From: Planctomycetota bacterium
Lineage (GTDB): Bacteria; Planctomycetota; J058
Direction of reading: 5' to 3'
DNA length: 64,000 bases
NCBI GenBank assembly: GCA_023954375.1
Contig: JAMLIC010000002.1
Span: forward strand, 1-64,000
The notes below the pieces were generated by a model. The model was not told the DNA's origin. It saw only the letters and a program-made list of their open reading frames with translations, and ran no database searches. Below are positions 1 to 10,250 of this stretch, one piece after another. The first letter of the stretch is position 1, and every line of letters begins with the position of its first letter. Made by a program: the position numbers and the translations under genes.

Positions 1-106
1 CCCCCCCCACCCCCCTCGCCTCGGCCTCCGCGCCCTCGCCTCGCGTGTGGTTCCATTCCGCTCGGGTTCGGCGCGTCGATCACACGTTGTGTGCTTGAAG
101 CAGGCC
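1..106. other. Non-coding flank with a short dyad
   Basis: Cytosine-rich window edge with no gene. A 5-bp inverted repeat (CACAC, 3-nt spacer, GTGTG) at 81-93 lies just beyond the 3' end of the minus-strand operon that ends at 107. It has no T-run on the minus strand, so a terminator role is only weakly supported. Confidence 0.25.
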
Positions 107-3100
107 CTACTCGTCGCCCCCGCGGGCGGGCACGTCGAGCGCGCGGAGGATGCCCTCGAGGCGCCAGCGGGCGCGGCGGTCGGGCTCGCGCGCGAGGCGC
201 TCGGCGAGGTCGTCGCGGGCGGCGTGCACGGCCGCCGGGTCGAGGCCGGCGAGGACGCGCCGCGCCTCGGCGCGGAGGTCGTCGCTCGGGTCGACGAGCG
301 CCTCGAGGACGTCGTGGATCACCTCGGCGGCGGCGGGGCCGACGGAGGCGAGGAGCGTGAGGGCGCGGCGGCGCTGGGCGGAGGGGACCGCCTCCGTGCG
401 CGCCGCCTGCCCGAGCGCGGCCACGGCGTCCGGCGCGTCGAGGCCGACCGCCTCGAGGGCGTCCAGCGCCAGGTGGACGGCCTGGGCGCGGACGATCGCG
501 TGGCCGAGGGCCGGGACGGCCGCGGCGGCGCGGGGGCCGAGGCGGACGATCGCCGCGAAGCCGTCGTCGCGCGGGACGGCGTCGCGCACGCGCTCGACGA
601 TCCGGGGGAGGTCGGGCAGTCGGTCGAGGTCGTCGAGCGGGAGGACGAGGGCGAGGGCGAGGCCGGCGGCGACCGCGACCTGCGGCGCCGCGGCGTCGAG
701 CGCCGCCAGCAGGCCCGCGCGCGCGCGGGGATCGGCGGCGTCGCCCCGGAGCGCGGTCGCCGCCTCGGGCGCGGCGTCGGGGTCGCCCGCGGCGAGGAGG
801 TCGAGGAGGACGTCACGGCGGTCGGTGGCGGCGAGGCGTCCGAGCGCGCGCGCCGCGCGCCCCCTCGTGCGGGGCGAGCCCTCGCGCGCGGCCCGCAGGA
901 GCGGGTCGCGGGCCGCGTCGGTCGGGCCGCGGAAGGCCTGGAGCGCCTGCCAGGCGGGCTCGTCGTCGAGGTCGGCCTCGAGGCGCCGGGCGAGGGGCGG
1001 CACGACATCCCGGGCGGGATGGCCGCTGAGCGCGTCGACGGCCGCGGAGCGGACGGGCGCGTCATCGAGGAGCGCGAGCAGCGCCGGCACGGGGTCGGGC
1101 AGCGGCCCGCCGGGGCGGTCGGCCGCGAGGGCGAGGGCGGCGGCCGCGCGCACCGGCGCCTGCCGATGGCGCGTCGCGAGCTCGAGCGCGCGGGAAAGCT
1201 CGGGCCCCAGTGGGGCGACGCTCAGCGCGTCGAGCAGCGCGTGCGGCGCGGACAGCACCTCGGCCTCGAGGACGTCGAGCAGCAGCGCGAGGCCCTTGCC
1301 GGCGGCGACGACGAGGGCCGTGACCTCGAGGATGGCGGGGCTCCGCCAGATCAGCCGTCCTCGGCGATCGAGGTGCGTGCCCCGCTCGAGCAGGCGGGCG
1401 AAGGCTCCCCGGAGCGCCGCCTCGGTCCCGTCGGGGAGGCCGCGCCGCGCGAGCGCCAGCGCGGCGCCGAGGGCGACCTCCGGCTCGGGGTCCACGAGGT
1501 GCGTCGCGATGACCGCCGGAGCGGGCGTGCCGAGGGCTTCGAGCGCGCGCTCGGCCCACGGGAGGAAGGAGTGGTCGCGCGCGTCGGGCGCGATGCTCCG
1601 CAGCCACTCGCGGAGCACGTCGGCCTGGAGCGGGGCGGCGTTCGCCCCCAGGGCCGCCGCGAGCTCGAGCGCGGCGATCCGGACGCTCGGCTCGGTCCCG
1701 GGCCCCAGGTTGGCGAGGACCGCCTGCAGCGCCTCGGGGCGCCCTGACGGCCGCAGGCGCGCGAGGAGCACGAGCGCCCTGCCCCGCTGCTTCGGCTCGG
1801 GGTCGCCCACCGCGATCCCGGCCAGCGGCGCCACGTACTCCTCGCCCGCGCCCTCGAGGCGGCCGAGGAGGCGCATCGCGGGCGCGCGGCGGAGCGGGTC
1901 CGCCGCGGCGTCGACGAGGGTCGTCACCAACCACGCAGGCGGCGCCTGCCGCCCGAGCGCGGCGAGCGCCGCGAGCGCCAGGAGGGCGGCCGCGGCGAGC
2001 GCCGGCGCGCTCCAGCGCAGGGGGCGGGGCGACCGACGGCTGACGCCCGGGCGCCAGCGCGTGAGTCTGTCACCCAGCGCGGCCGCGAGCAGGAGGGCGA
2101 TCGTGTCCAGGGCGACCGCCCAGAGCGTCGCGACGAGCGTGGCCGTGGGCGCATCGGCGCGCGGGAGCGCGACCTCGACCGCGGCCGCGGCGCGCACGCC
2201 CGTCGGCAGCCCCCAGGCGCCCGCCCCGGCCGGCAGGACGCCGGGGACGCCGCCTTCGTCGAGCGCGACGAGGCCCCCGAGGAGCGCGAGCGCCGCCGCG
2301 GCGAGGGCGACGACCGGCGCGACGACGAGCGCCACCGGCCGCGCGCGGCCGAGGACGACCGCGACGAGCGCGAACGGGCAGGCGCGGGCCACGAGCGCGG
2401 GGAACGTGCTCGGGTCGAGCGCGCCCAGCCAGCCGTCGGCGTGGACGGCGGCCAGGGCGGCGTCGGGCGGGGTGCCGCCGAGGACCTGCGTCAGGTAGCC
2501 CGCCTGGACGGCGGCCACGAGCACGCCGAGGAGCGCGAGCGACGCGGCGCGGACGAGCGCCGTGCGGGGTCGTCCCGCGGCCGCCTCGCGCTCGGCGACG
2601 ACGAGGACGCCGGCGAGGAGGCCCAGGAGCAGCCCCGTGGCCACATCGACCGCGAGCACCTCGCGGTGGACCCACGCGTCGGAGAGGGCGGCGGCGCCGC
2701 CGAGGAGCGGCGCGGCGACCGCGGCGCGCCAGAGCGCGGTGCGGACGAGCGGGAGCGGAGCCGCGCGTGGGGCGACGGCGCGTTGCGGGCGGCGGGCGGG
2801 ATGGGGAGCGGGATCGGACACCGGCGGAGCGTCGGCGCACGGGTGGGGACTCTCCTCCTTCGTGCCCGTGCCCGTGCCCGTGCCCGTGCCCGCAGACCAC
2901 GCCGCGCTCTCCGTGTCGGGTGTGCAGGCGCCCTCCGCAGGGCGGGCACGGGCACGGGCACGGGCACGGGCACGTGAAGAGCTTCGCGCCGGGCCGTCCG
3001 GCTCGGACGCGGCCTCGGCTTCGGCCTCGGCTTCGGACGGGGCCTCGGCCTCGGACGGGGCCTCGGCCTCGGACGGGGCCTCGGCTTCGGACGGGGCCTC

Positions 3101-3142
3101 GGCCTCGGATTCCGAAGCCTCCGAGGCGCGGGCCTCGTCCAT
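107..3142 (-). CDS. Multi-pass membrane protein with C-terminal HEAT repeats
   Basis: Predicted 1011-aa protein. About the first 95 residues are low complexity: Glu/Ala/Ser/Pro repeats (SEAEAP units), an Arg-Ala run and a Gly-Thr run. About six hydrophobic helices follow (roughly 130-400, for example near DVATGLLLGLLAGVLVV and LDTIALLLAAALG), then a long region of two-helix HEAT repeats to the end, including segments such as SVRIAALELAAALG. HEAT solenoids bind proteins; the partner is unknown. ATG 3142 is chosen because GGAGG lies about 8 nt upstream; GTG 3148 overlaps the lipoprotein stop (GTGA) and is possible. It is the last gene of a three-gene operon and probably translationally coupled. 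The low-complexity head may not be conserved. Membrane HEAT protein: fairly sure. Function: unknown. Confidence 0.75.
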   Translation of the reverse strand: MDEARASEASESEAEAPSEAEAPSEAEAPSEAEAPSEAEAEAEAASEPDGPARSSSRARARARARARPAEGACTPDTESAAWSAGTGTGTGTGTKEESPHPCADAPPVSDPAPHPARRPQRAVAPRAAPLPLVRTALWRAAVAAPLLGGAAALSDAWVHREVLAVDVATGLLLGLLAGVLVVAEREAAAGRPRTALVRAASLALLGVLVAAVQAGYLTQVLGGTPPDAALAAVHADGWLGALDPSTFPALVARACPFALVAVVLGRARPVALVVAPVVALAAAALALLGGLVALDEGGVPGVLPAGAGAWGLPTGVRAAAAVEVALPRADAPTATLVATLWAVALDTIALLLAAALGDRLTRWRPGVSRRSPRPLRWSAPALAAAALLALAALAALGRQAPPAWLVTTLVDAAADPLRRAPAMRLLGRLEGAGEEYVAPLAGIAVGDPEPKQRGRALVLLARLRPSGRPEALQAVLANLGPGTEPSVRIAALELAAALGANAAPLQADVLREWLRSIAPDARDHSFLPWAERALEALGTPAPAVIATHLVDPEPEVALGAALALARRGLPDGTEAALRGAFARLLERGTHLDRRGRLIWRSPAILEVTALVVAAGKGLALLLDVLEAEVLSAPHALLDALSVAPLGPELSRALELATRHRQAPVRAAAALALAADRPGGPLPDPVPALLALLDDAPVRSAAVDALSGHPARDVVPPLARRLEADLDDEPAWQALQAFRGPTDAARDPLLRAAREGSPRTRGRAARALGRLAATDRRDVLLDLLAAGDPDAAPEAATALRGDAADPRARAGLLAALDAAAPQVAVAAGLALALVLPLDDLDRLPDLPRIVERVRDAVPRDDGFAAIVRLGPRAAAAVPALGHAIVRAQAVHLALDALEAVGLDAPDAVAALGQAARTEAVPSAQRRRALTLLASVGPAAAEVIHDVLEALVDPSDDLRAEARRVLAGLDPAAVHAARDDLAERLAREPDRRARWRLEGILRALDVPARGGDE
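2861..2974. repeat. Perfect 32-bp inverted repeat of a hexanucleotide array
   Basis: CGTGCC is repeated five times (plus CG) at 2861-2892, and its exact reverse complement, five GGCACG units, lies at 2943-2974; 50 nt separate them. The arms could form a 32-bp hairpin. Inside the membrane/HEAT gene the arms encode an (Arg-Ala)n run and a (Gly-Thr)n run. Confidence 0.9.
3036..3107. repeat. Four 18-bp tandem repeats
   Basis: Four copies of an 18-bp unit (GACGGGGCCTCGGCCTCG with one variant base in one copy) encode the SEAEAP repeats near the N-terminus of the HEAT-repeat membrane protein. Related CTCGGC-rich DNA encodes the EAEAE tail of the histidine kinase near 28.64-28.71 kb. Confidence 0.85.
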
Positions 3143-3144
3143 CC

Positions 3145-4161
3145 TCACTCCTCCCGGCGGACCTCGCGGCGCACGGGAGTCTTACCCGGGGGCATGTCCA
3201 GGAGTTCCACCGGCTGGCCCTCGCGCGCGGGGGCGCTGACGACCAGCAGGCGCATGCCCGGCGGCGGGGTGTCGTTCGTGAGGTGGAACGGCAACCCCGC
3301 GGGCACCACCACGAGGCTGCCGGTCTGGATCCGGTGGCCGCCGTCGCCGACGCCCACGCTCCCCTCGCCGGAGAGGACGAGCAGCGCCTCGTCGTGGCGC
3401 GGGCGGGCCTGCGTGGGGACGAGCTGCTCGACCACGATCTGCCGCTGCGTCTGGCGGTCGAGGGTCGCGTGGCGGGTGAGGGCCATGACGTAGAGGCCGA
3501 GCCGGTCGCCGACCGCGGCCACGCGCGTGAACGACGGCTCGGTCGAGGGGGGGCCGTCGGGCTCCTCGTCCAGCGGCAGGGCGCCCACGTCCGACACCCA
3601 CGCGCGCCCGCCGGCCGCGCCCGCCGACCGGACCGCGCGGACGACGAGCACGTGGAGGGTGCCGCCGCGCGCGACGGGCGCGAGCTCGAGCGCGCCGCGG
3701 GCGCCGGACGGCAGCACGGCGATCGTGCCGGCCGAGAGCGGCTGCGGTCGCCCCTCGACCATCAGCGCGGCGACCGGCCGGTCGTCGGCCACCGTCGCGC
3801 CCTCGAGCTCGATCACCACCAGCACCTCGTCGGCGGGGCGCGCCGGCGGCGGGACGCGCCCGCGCGTGGCGAGGAGCGCCACCTCGAGGTGGTCGGCGCG
3901 CGTGAGCGACGCCTCGACGTAGCCCGGCCGGCCGCCCTCCTGGGCGTCGAGGGCCTGCCGCGCGCTCGAGGCGAGGAACGACCACTGGCCGACGGCCCCG
4001 GGATGCGGCGCGGCGCGCCGCGGGGGCGCCCCCTCCTCGGCGCGCGGGGCGGTGCCCGGCGCGCCGCCGTCCTCGGGCTCGCCCGCGCCGGGCGACGGCG
4101 CCGCGCAGCCGACCAGGCCGGCCAGGAGCGCGAGCGCCAGCCGGCGGGGCGCGCGGGTCAT
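3145..4161 (-). CDS. Cupin-domain lipoprotein
   Basis: 338-aa protein with a lipoprotein signal: basic start, hydrophobic stretch, then the lipobox LVGC with the lipidated Cys at residue 19. A Pro/Gly/Glu-rich linker follows. Two cupin-like beta regions follow; the C-terminal one (about 255-325) is clearest, with HDEALLVLSGEG, a Gly-rich turn, GSLVVVPAGLPFHLTND and a closing strand. Cupins bind small ligands or metals; here the conserved His set is sparse, so an enzymatic role is uncertain. ATG 4161 overlaps the upstream stop (ATGA), and its own TGA overlaps the GTG of the next gene, so all three genes are likely co-translated. Probably a cell-envelope sensor or binding lipoprotein; the exact function is not recognised. 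Confidence 0.75.
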   Translation of the reverse strand: MTRAPRRLALALLAGLVGCAAPSPGAGEPEDGGAPGTAPRAEEGAPPRRAAPHPGAVGQWSFLASSARQALDAQEGGRPGYVEASLTRADHLEVALLATRGRVPPPARPADEVLVVIELEGATVADDRPVAALMVEGRPQPLSAGTIAVLPSGARGALELAPVARGGTLHVLVVRAVRSAGAAGGRAWVSDVGALPLDEEPDGPPSTEPSFTRVAAVGDRLGLYVMALTRHATLDRQTQRQIVVEQLVPTQARPRHDEALLVLSGEGSVGVGDGGHRIQTGSLVVVPAGLPFHLTNDTPPPGMRLLVVSAPAREGQPVELLDMPPGKTPVRREVRREE

Positions 4162-6197
4162 CGCGGGGCGGCCCCCGGGCCGGGCGCCGAGGCGGGCCGC
4201 GCCGGCGCGGGCTCGGGCGGCCGCGGCGTCCAGGCGCGCAGGGCCTCGCGGTAGGTCTCGTCGTCGGGCACGAGCGTGCTCGCCGCGCGGTAGGCGGCCA
4301 GGGCGGCCTCGTCTTCCATCAGGGCGGCGCAGGCGCGGCCGATGCGGAAGTGGACCTCGGCCTTGCGCCGCTTGAGCTCGTTCAGGCTCTTGCTCACCGC
4401 CTGGACCACCTGCCCCTCGGCGAGCGTGTCGGGCGCCTCGGCCATGAGGTCGCGGGTCACGCCGCGCAGCTCCGCCTCCTGCCGCTCGATCGCCGCCAGC
4501 GCGTCGCCGAACGCCCGCCGCGCCGCCTGGAGCGCCTCCTTGCGCCCCTCGACCGTGGGCGCGCCGCCCGCCTCGACGGCCGACAGGGCCACGCCGAGGT
4601 GCGTGTCGCCGAGCGCCACGAGCCCCTCGAGGAACTGCGGGTCGTACTGCAGGGCCTGCGTGAAGCGCACCGTGGCGCGCTCGAAGCTCCCCTCGCGCAG
4701 GGCGATCGTCCCCAGGTGGAAGTTGGCGTACTTCTTCGCCGAGTCGGGGTTGCTCTTCGAGTCGTGCTCGGCGCGCGAGACGATCAGGTTCAGCTGCCGC
4801 TCGGCGTCGCGCGGCCGCCCCAGCTCCTCGTAGAGGAGCACCGCGCGCGTCATGCGCGCGCCCGAGAGCGAGGCGTCGAGGTCGAGCGCCTGCCTGAGGA
4901 GGTCCTGCGCCCGGTCGAGCTTGCGCTGCCGCTCCTCGGCGCTCGGGGCCGCCTCCGCGGCGCCGCGCCCGCGCGGCAGCGTCGAGCCGATCAGCCGGTT
5001 GGCCTCGTCCCACAGGGCGCGGGCGCGGTCCGACTCCTCCGCCGTGGTGAGGCCCAGGCCGGGGATCTGCGTGATCAGCGACTGCCGGACGATGTCCTTG
5101 CCGTTCTCGTTCCACCACTGGTTCCAGCGCGCGACCGCCCGGTCGCGGTCCTCCTGGCTCCCCTGCGCGCGGTAGCCGAAGTGCTGGCCGGTGTACTCGG
5201 TGAGCTTCTGGATGGCGACGGCCCGGATCTCCGGGTCCGAGAGGCGCAGCGCCTCGATGAGGATCGGCACGCCGGCGAGGATCCCGGCGTCGCCCAGGGC
5301 GAACGCCGCCGTGAGGCGCAAGGGGCCGTCGGGCAGGCGCAGCACCTCGGCCAGCTCCTCGTAGCGGCGCAGGGCGGCGAGCTGGCTGACGCAGTAGGCG
5401 CGCACGCGCGGGGCCTCGTCGATCTTGATCACGTGCAGGAGGAGCGGGCCGACCTGCTCGGGGACCTCCATGACGACCGAGCGCAGGGCCGACTCGCGCT
5501 CGCTCGCCTCGGGCGAGACGAGCCGCTCGCCCAGGCGCGGCAGGGCCTCCTCGGCCTTCGACGGGAGCACCTTGCGGATGGCCTCCAGCCGGTCGAGGTC
5601 GCGCAGGATCGGGCGCAGGGCGTCGGGCTCCCGCTGCGCGACCGTCTCCAGGTAGGCGCGCGAGAAGCCGCCGAGGGCGAGCAGCTCGCGGCGGGCCTCG
5701 AGCCGCTCGACGTCGGTGCCGTGGGCGAGCTCGCGCACGCGCCGGTCGATCGTCTCGTTGAGGCGCCTGGCGTGCTCGTCCATGCCGGCGACCTCGCCCG
5801 CGTCGGCGCGCCCGTCGCGCCAGCGGATCACGCCCACGGCCGAGCGGGGCACGCGCACCTCGCCGCGGTCGCCCAGGCCGACGATGACCTCGGTGCCGTC
5901 GGGCGAGACGCGCACGTCGCCGCGGACGATCCGCCCGTCGCGCAGGTGCAGCTCGTCCTGCACGACGGCCGGGCGGACCGTCCCCTCGGCCGTCTCGATG
6001 CGCAGGACGTCCTGGCGCGAGACGATCGTCCCGCCGAGGTCGCGCACCTCGATGTAGATCTTGTCGCCCTGCTCGATGACGCGGCCGGTCAGGACGCGTC
6101 CGTCGCGCAGGACGACGGTGTCGGCGAGGGCCGGGGCGCCGGCGGCGAGGAGCAGCGCCGCCGCGGCGGCGAGCGCTGGACCGATCGGGCGTGTCAT
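4158..6197 (-). CDS. Secreted HEAT/TPR repeat protein
   Basis: 679 aa with a Sec signal peptide (residues 1-25, cleavage after APALA). The early mature part has small beta repeats of the form DTVVLRDGRVLTGRVIE, seen twice, resembling the short beta motif at the start of the gluzincin-like protein at 25.9 kb. HEAT-like repeats occupy about 200-380, where a recognisable helical pair ends in YTGQHFGYR, and TPR-like helices run from about 430 to 660. The C-terminus is Pro/Ala-rich. GGAGG lies 5 nt before the ATG. It is first in a three-gene operon with the cupin lipoprotein and the HEAT membrane protein, suggesting an envelope complex built on solenoid scaffolds. Function unknown. Confidence 0.8.
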   Translation of the reverse strand: MTRPIGPALAAAAALLLAAGAPALADTVVLRDGRVLTGRVIEQGDKIYIEVRDLGGTIVSRQDVLRIETAEGTVRPAVVQDELHLRDGRIVRGDVRVSPDGTEVIVGLGDRGEVRVPRSAVGVIRWRDGRADAGEVAGMDEHARRLNETIDRRVRELAHGTDVERLEARRELLALGGFSRAYLETVAQREPDALRPILRDLDRLEAIRKVLPSKAEEALPRLGERLVSPEASERESALRSVVMEVPEQVGPLLLHVIKIDEAPRVRAYCVSQLAALRRYEELAEVLRLPDGPLRLTAAFALGDAGILAGVPILIEALRLSDPEIRAVAIQKLTEYTGQHFGYRAQGSQEDRDRAVARWNQWWNENGKDIVRQSLITQIPGLGLTTAEESDRARALWDEANRLIGSTLPRGRGAAEAAPSAEERQRKLDRAQDLLRQALDLDASLSGARMTRAVLLYEELGRPRDAERQLNLIVSRAEHDSKSNPDSAKKYANFHLGTIALREGSFERATVRFTQALQYDPQFLEGLVALGDTHLGVALSAVEAGGAPTVEGRKEALQAARRAFGDALAAIERQEAELRGVTRDLMAEAPDTLAEGQVVQAVSKSLNELKRRKAEVHFRIGRACAALMEDEAALAAYRAASTLVPDDETYREALRAWTPRPPEPAPARPASAPGPGAAPR

Positions 6198-6378
6198 GGA
6201 GCCTCCCCCCCTGGGCGAGAGAGCGTACCCGACGGCGTGCGGGACGGGCGATCGGGGGCAGGCCGATCCTCGGGCGCCGGGGTCATCGGACGGTCACGAG
6301 GATCTTACGGCGCGGGCACGCCGATGGCACGCCTGAGGCCGGTCCGAGGTTCCCTGGCGGGGGGGAGCCGGGTCGACC
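6198..6378. promoter_or_regulatory. Divergent intergenic region with -10-like element
   Basis: The region between the divergent HEAT/TPR operon and kinase 1. On the minus strand TACGCT (6227-6222), 24 nt before the operon start, resembles a sigma70 -10 box and is followed by a GGGGGGAGG ribosome site. No convincing -35 is visible. Nothing distinct is seen on the plus strand. Confidence 0.3.
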
Positions 6379-9300
6379 ATGCTCGTCCCTGTGCTCGACG
6401 AGGCGGTCCTCCTGCGCCTGCTCGTGAGCCGGGGGCTCGTCGCCCAGGACCGGCTGCGGGAGGCCCTCGCCGCGCGGCCGCGCGGGGACGGGCGGCCCCT
6501 GGCGGACCTCCTCGTGGCGCAGGGGCTCCTCCGCCCCGAGGCCCTCGCGCGGCTCCGGGCCGAGCTCCAGCCGTCGGGGCGCGGCACGCCGGCCGGCGCC
6601 CTGGCCATGGCCGAGACGCGCCCGGGCGACCCGGACCGGGCGCCGACGGTGCTCGACGGCAAGGCCGCCGGGGGCGAGCGGGCCTACCGGGTGGGTGACG
6701 CGATCCCGCTCCGGCCCGGGCTCATCGTCTCGTGCGAGGGGGTGCTGGGCGAGGGGGGCATGGGGATCGTCTACCTCGTGCGCGACCCGCGCCTCGGGCG
6801 CCTGGCGGCGCTCAAGCTGATGAAGGGCGAGGCGCGCGCCGTGCGGGTGCGCCGCTTCCGGCGCGAGATCGTGATCACGGCCCGGCTCGACCATCCCGGG
6901 ATCCCGCCGGTCTACGAGTCTGGCGCGACGTCGGTCGATCAGGACTACCTGCTCATGCGCGCGGTCGACGGCCGCTCGCTGGCGGCCGCCCTCGAGCGGC
7001 GGCGGGGGCGGCCGGGCGAGCCGCGCGACCTCCTCCAGGCGCTCGTGAAGGTGGCGGAGGCGGTGGCCTACGCGCACAGCAAGGGCGTGATCCACCGCGA
7101 CCTCAAGCCCGAGAACATCATGATCGGCGCCTTCGGCGAGGTGCTGGTGATGGACTGGGGCCTCGCGCGCGACCTGAGCCAGTCGCGCGAGGAGGACGAG
7201 GCGGTCCGGACCGAGCTCGCCACGCTGCTCGAGGGGACGGGCGCCCTCACGCAGGAGGGCGCGCTCCTGGGCACGCTCGGCTTCATGCCGCCCGAGCAGG
7301 CGCGGCGGCAGGACGTCGGCCCGGCGGCCGACGTGTTCGCGCTCGGCGCCGTGCTCGCGTGCGTGCTCACGGGGAAGCCGCCCGTGCCGGGCGACTCTGC
7401 GCTCCTGGTCCTCGACCGGACCTGCCGCGGCGAAGTCGAGCTGCCGCGGGCGCGCGACCCGGGCGTCGCGCCGGAGCTCGAGGCGATCGCCGCCCGCGCG
7501 CTCGCGGCCGACCCGGCCGCCCGCTACCCCGGCGCGGCGGCGTTCGCCGACGACCTGCGCGCCTACCTCGAGGGGCGCCCGGTCTCGGTGGTCCGCTACG
7601 GGCCGCTGGCGCGCGCGGGCCGGGTGGCGCGGCGGCACCCGGCCGCGACCGCGTCGCTCGTGGTCGCGGGCGCGCTGTCGCTCGTCGGCGTCGCGGCCGT
7701 GGCCCGCGCCCGCGCGGCGGAGCGCGCGGCGACGGTGGCCCGCGCCCGCGACGACGCGCTGGGGCGCGGGCGCGCCTCGACGCCGCGGCCGGCGACGACC
7801 TGGCCTCGCGCCGCGCGCACGAGGCGCGGGCGGCCAGGGCGCTCGGCGCGCTCGTCGCCGCGCAGCGCTGGCACGCCCTCGCGCCGGGCGAGCCGGCGGC
7901 GGCGCGGGCCCGCTTCGAGGCGGCCCTCGCCCTGGGTGAGCTGGCGCAGGCCACCGAGCAGTGGGCGCTCGCGGCCGAGGCCTACGCCGACGCGGCGGGG
8001 CTGGGGGTCGACGACGCGGCGGCCGCCGCGCGGGCCGCGGGGGTCGAGGAGGCCCGCACGGCGGAGGCGCGCCGGCGCCGGGGCGAGGTGGAGCGCCTCC
8101 TCGACGAGGCCGCGTCGGGGGCGCTCGCCGCGCGCCCCGACGGCGTCCAGGACGCGCTCTACGCGATCGTCCGCTACCCGGAGCCGGAGGTCGTCGACCT
8201 GCTCGCCGCGCGCCTCGTCGCTGCGGCGCGGGCCCTGCGCGGGGTGGTCGTCGAGCATCTGCGCGAGGCAGAGCAGCCGAACCCGCGGGAGGCGGCCGAG
8301 GGCGCGGGACCGATCGAGGGGCTGGCCGAGGCGCTGGCTCGCGTCGCCGCGGAGGGGCTCGAGGCGCAGCTGGCGGCGCGGGAGACGGCCGCCGTGCTCG
8401 AGGCCGAGCGGCGGCTCGAGCAGCGGGCGCTCCTCGGTAACCTCCTCGAGGGGCGCCTGCGCCGGCGGGCGTTCCTGGAGCTCACGGGGGAGCGCCAGCT
8501 GCGGGTGCTGGGGCCGCGCCTGGACGAGGCGCGGCTCTGCTGCGAGGCGCTCGGGCGGCTCGGCGACCCGGCGCGGGCGCTGCCGGCGCTCGACGCCTAC
8601 CTCGACGCGGAGGGGGACGAGCGGCGCGCCGCGGCGGCCGGGCTGGCGCTCTGCCGGCTCGGTGGCGAGGAGGCGGCGCGGCTCCTGCGCCGCGCGCACC
8701 GGCGCTTCGGCTGGAGCGGGCCCTTCGCCGACCAGGTCGGGCGGCTCTCGCCGCTCCTGCGCGACGCGGCGCGCGCGCTCGCGGTCGGCGACGTCGAGGG
8801 GCTGGTCGAGCGGGCGAACCAGCGCGTCCTGCAGGGCGACCTGGAGGGGGCGCTCGCGGACTACGGCGTCGCGCTCGAGCTCGCCCCCGGGCACGCCGTG
8901 GCCCTCGGCAGCCGCGGCGGCTGCCTCCTGCGCCTGGGGCGGCCGGAGGAGGCGCTCCGCGACCTCGACGCGGCGGTCGCCGCGCCGCGCCCCTCCCCCC
9001 ACGCGTTCGTGAACCGCGCCCGGGCGCGCCTGGAGCTGGGGGACGCGCGCGGGGCCCTCGAGGACGCCGACCGGGCGGTGGACCTCGACGTGGGGTCGGC
9101 GGTCGCCTGGTCGACGCGAGGGCTGGTCCGCTGGCGGCTGGGCGACCTGCGGGGGGCGCGCGAGGACATGGACCGCGCCGTGAGCTTCGACCCGCAGCAG
9201 GGCGAGCCGTGGCTGCAGCGCGGGCGCCTCCGCCTGGCGCAGGGCGACGCGGACGGGGCCGTCGCCGACCTGACGCACGCGCTCGGGCTCGACCCGCGCG

Positions 9301-10250
9301 ACGCCGACGGCTGGAACCTGCGCGGGGTGGCGCGGGCGGCCTCGGGCGACGCGCAGGGCGCGCTCGACGACCACACGCGCGCCGTGCAGCTCTCGCCCGG
9401 GCGGGCGGCGCTGTGGTTCAACCGGGCCACCGTGCAGACCGAGCTCGGGCGGCTCGACGCGGCGCTCGCCGACTACTCGCGCGCGGTCGAGCTCGACCCG
9501 GCGCTGAAGCGCGCCTGGGTCAACCGCGGCGACCTGCGGCATCGGCGCGGCGAGCTGCAGGAGGCGGTGGCCGACCTCGACCGCGCCCTCGAGCTCGACC
9601 CGACCGACGCCGTCGCCACGAGCAACCGGGGCGCGATCCGGCTGACGCTCGGCGACGTGGGGGGCTGGGACGACCTGCGCCGCGCCGCGGAGCTCCTCCC
9701 GGACGCGCCGCAGGCCCACTACCGCCTCGCGTCCGCCTGCTTCAACGCCGGCCGCTACGCGGAGGCGTGCGAGCACTTCGACCGCGTCGTGGCCCTCGCG
9801 CCGCGCCACATGGGCTGGCGCCTGACGCGCGCCTGGGCGCGCCTCCTCGCCGGGCGGCGCGATGCCGCGCTCGAGGACCTGGGGGCGGCGGCGGCCGATC
9901 CGAACCACCCGAAGGCCGCCGTGTGGCTCGCGGCGCTCACGGCCGGGCGGCCCGGGGGCCTCGAGACCGCCGCGCGCGGCGAGCCGCCCCTGCGCGACGT
10001 GGCGCGCTTCTACCTGGGGCAGGTGACGGCTGACGAGCTCCTGCGCCTGGCCGACGAGGTGGCGCGGCCGGAGCTGCGGCAGGCGGCCCGCGCCGTGGCC
10101 CACGCGCACCTCGGGGTGCAGGCCGAGGCGCGCGGCGACCGCGCGGCGGCCGTCGAGCACTACCGCGCGGCGGTGGCAGAGGGGCGCGGGGAGATGGTCG
10201 AGCACCGGTGGGCGGAGATGCGGTTGGGGGAGCTGGGGGCGGGGGAGTGA
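6379..10250 (+). CDS. Ser/Thr kinase with HEAT/TPR C-terminus, frameshifted
   Basis: Hanks-type kinase, paralogue of the gene at 13075. The first frame encodes an N-terminal helical module (about 1-75, LADLLVAQGLLRPEALARL), a kinase core with Gly loop [14 protein letters not shown] (catalytic Asp241), DWG instead of DFG, and MPPEQA, and then a transmembrane helix. Near 7760-7775 (a G-rich stretch) coding moves into another frame, which carries the rest: a helical linker matching the paralogue, a HEAT-like part and about 10 TPRs (AVELDP-type) to the stop at 10250. Adding one base near 7765 would restore a single protein of about 1290 aa. This is either a real mutation or a sequencing error in a homopolymer. 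Expected role: membrane-anchored cytoplasmic kinase with a TPR sensor or docking domain. Confidence 0.75.

Noticed and set aside
47..1747. 566-codon open frame on the plus strand
   Set aside because: Antisense shadow of the HEAT-repeat gene; composition is Arg/Gly/Glu-rich with no domain, as expected in very GC-rich DNA.
7740..7800. Programmed -1 ribosomal frameshift in kinase 1
   Set aside because: No X-XXY-YYZ slippery heptamer is evident and the paralogue reads through without one; mutation or sequencing error is simpler.
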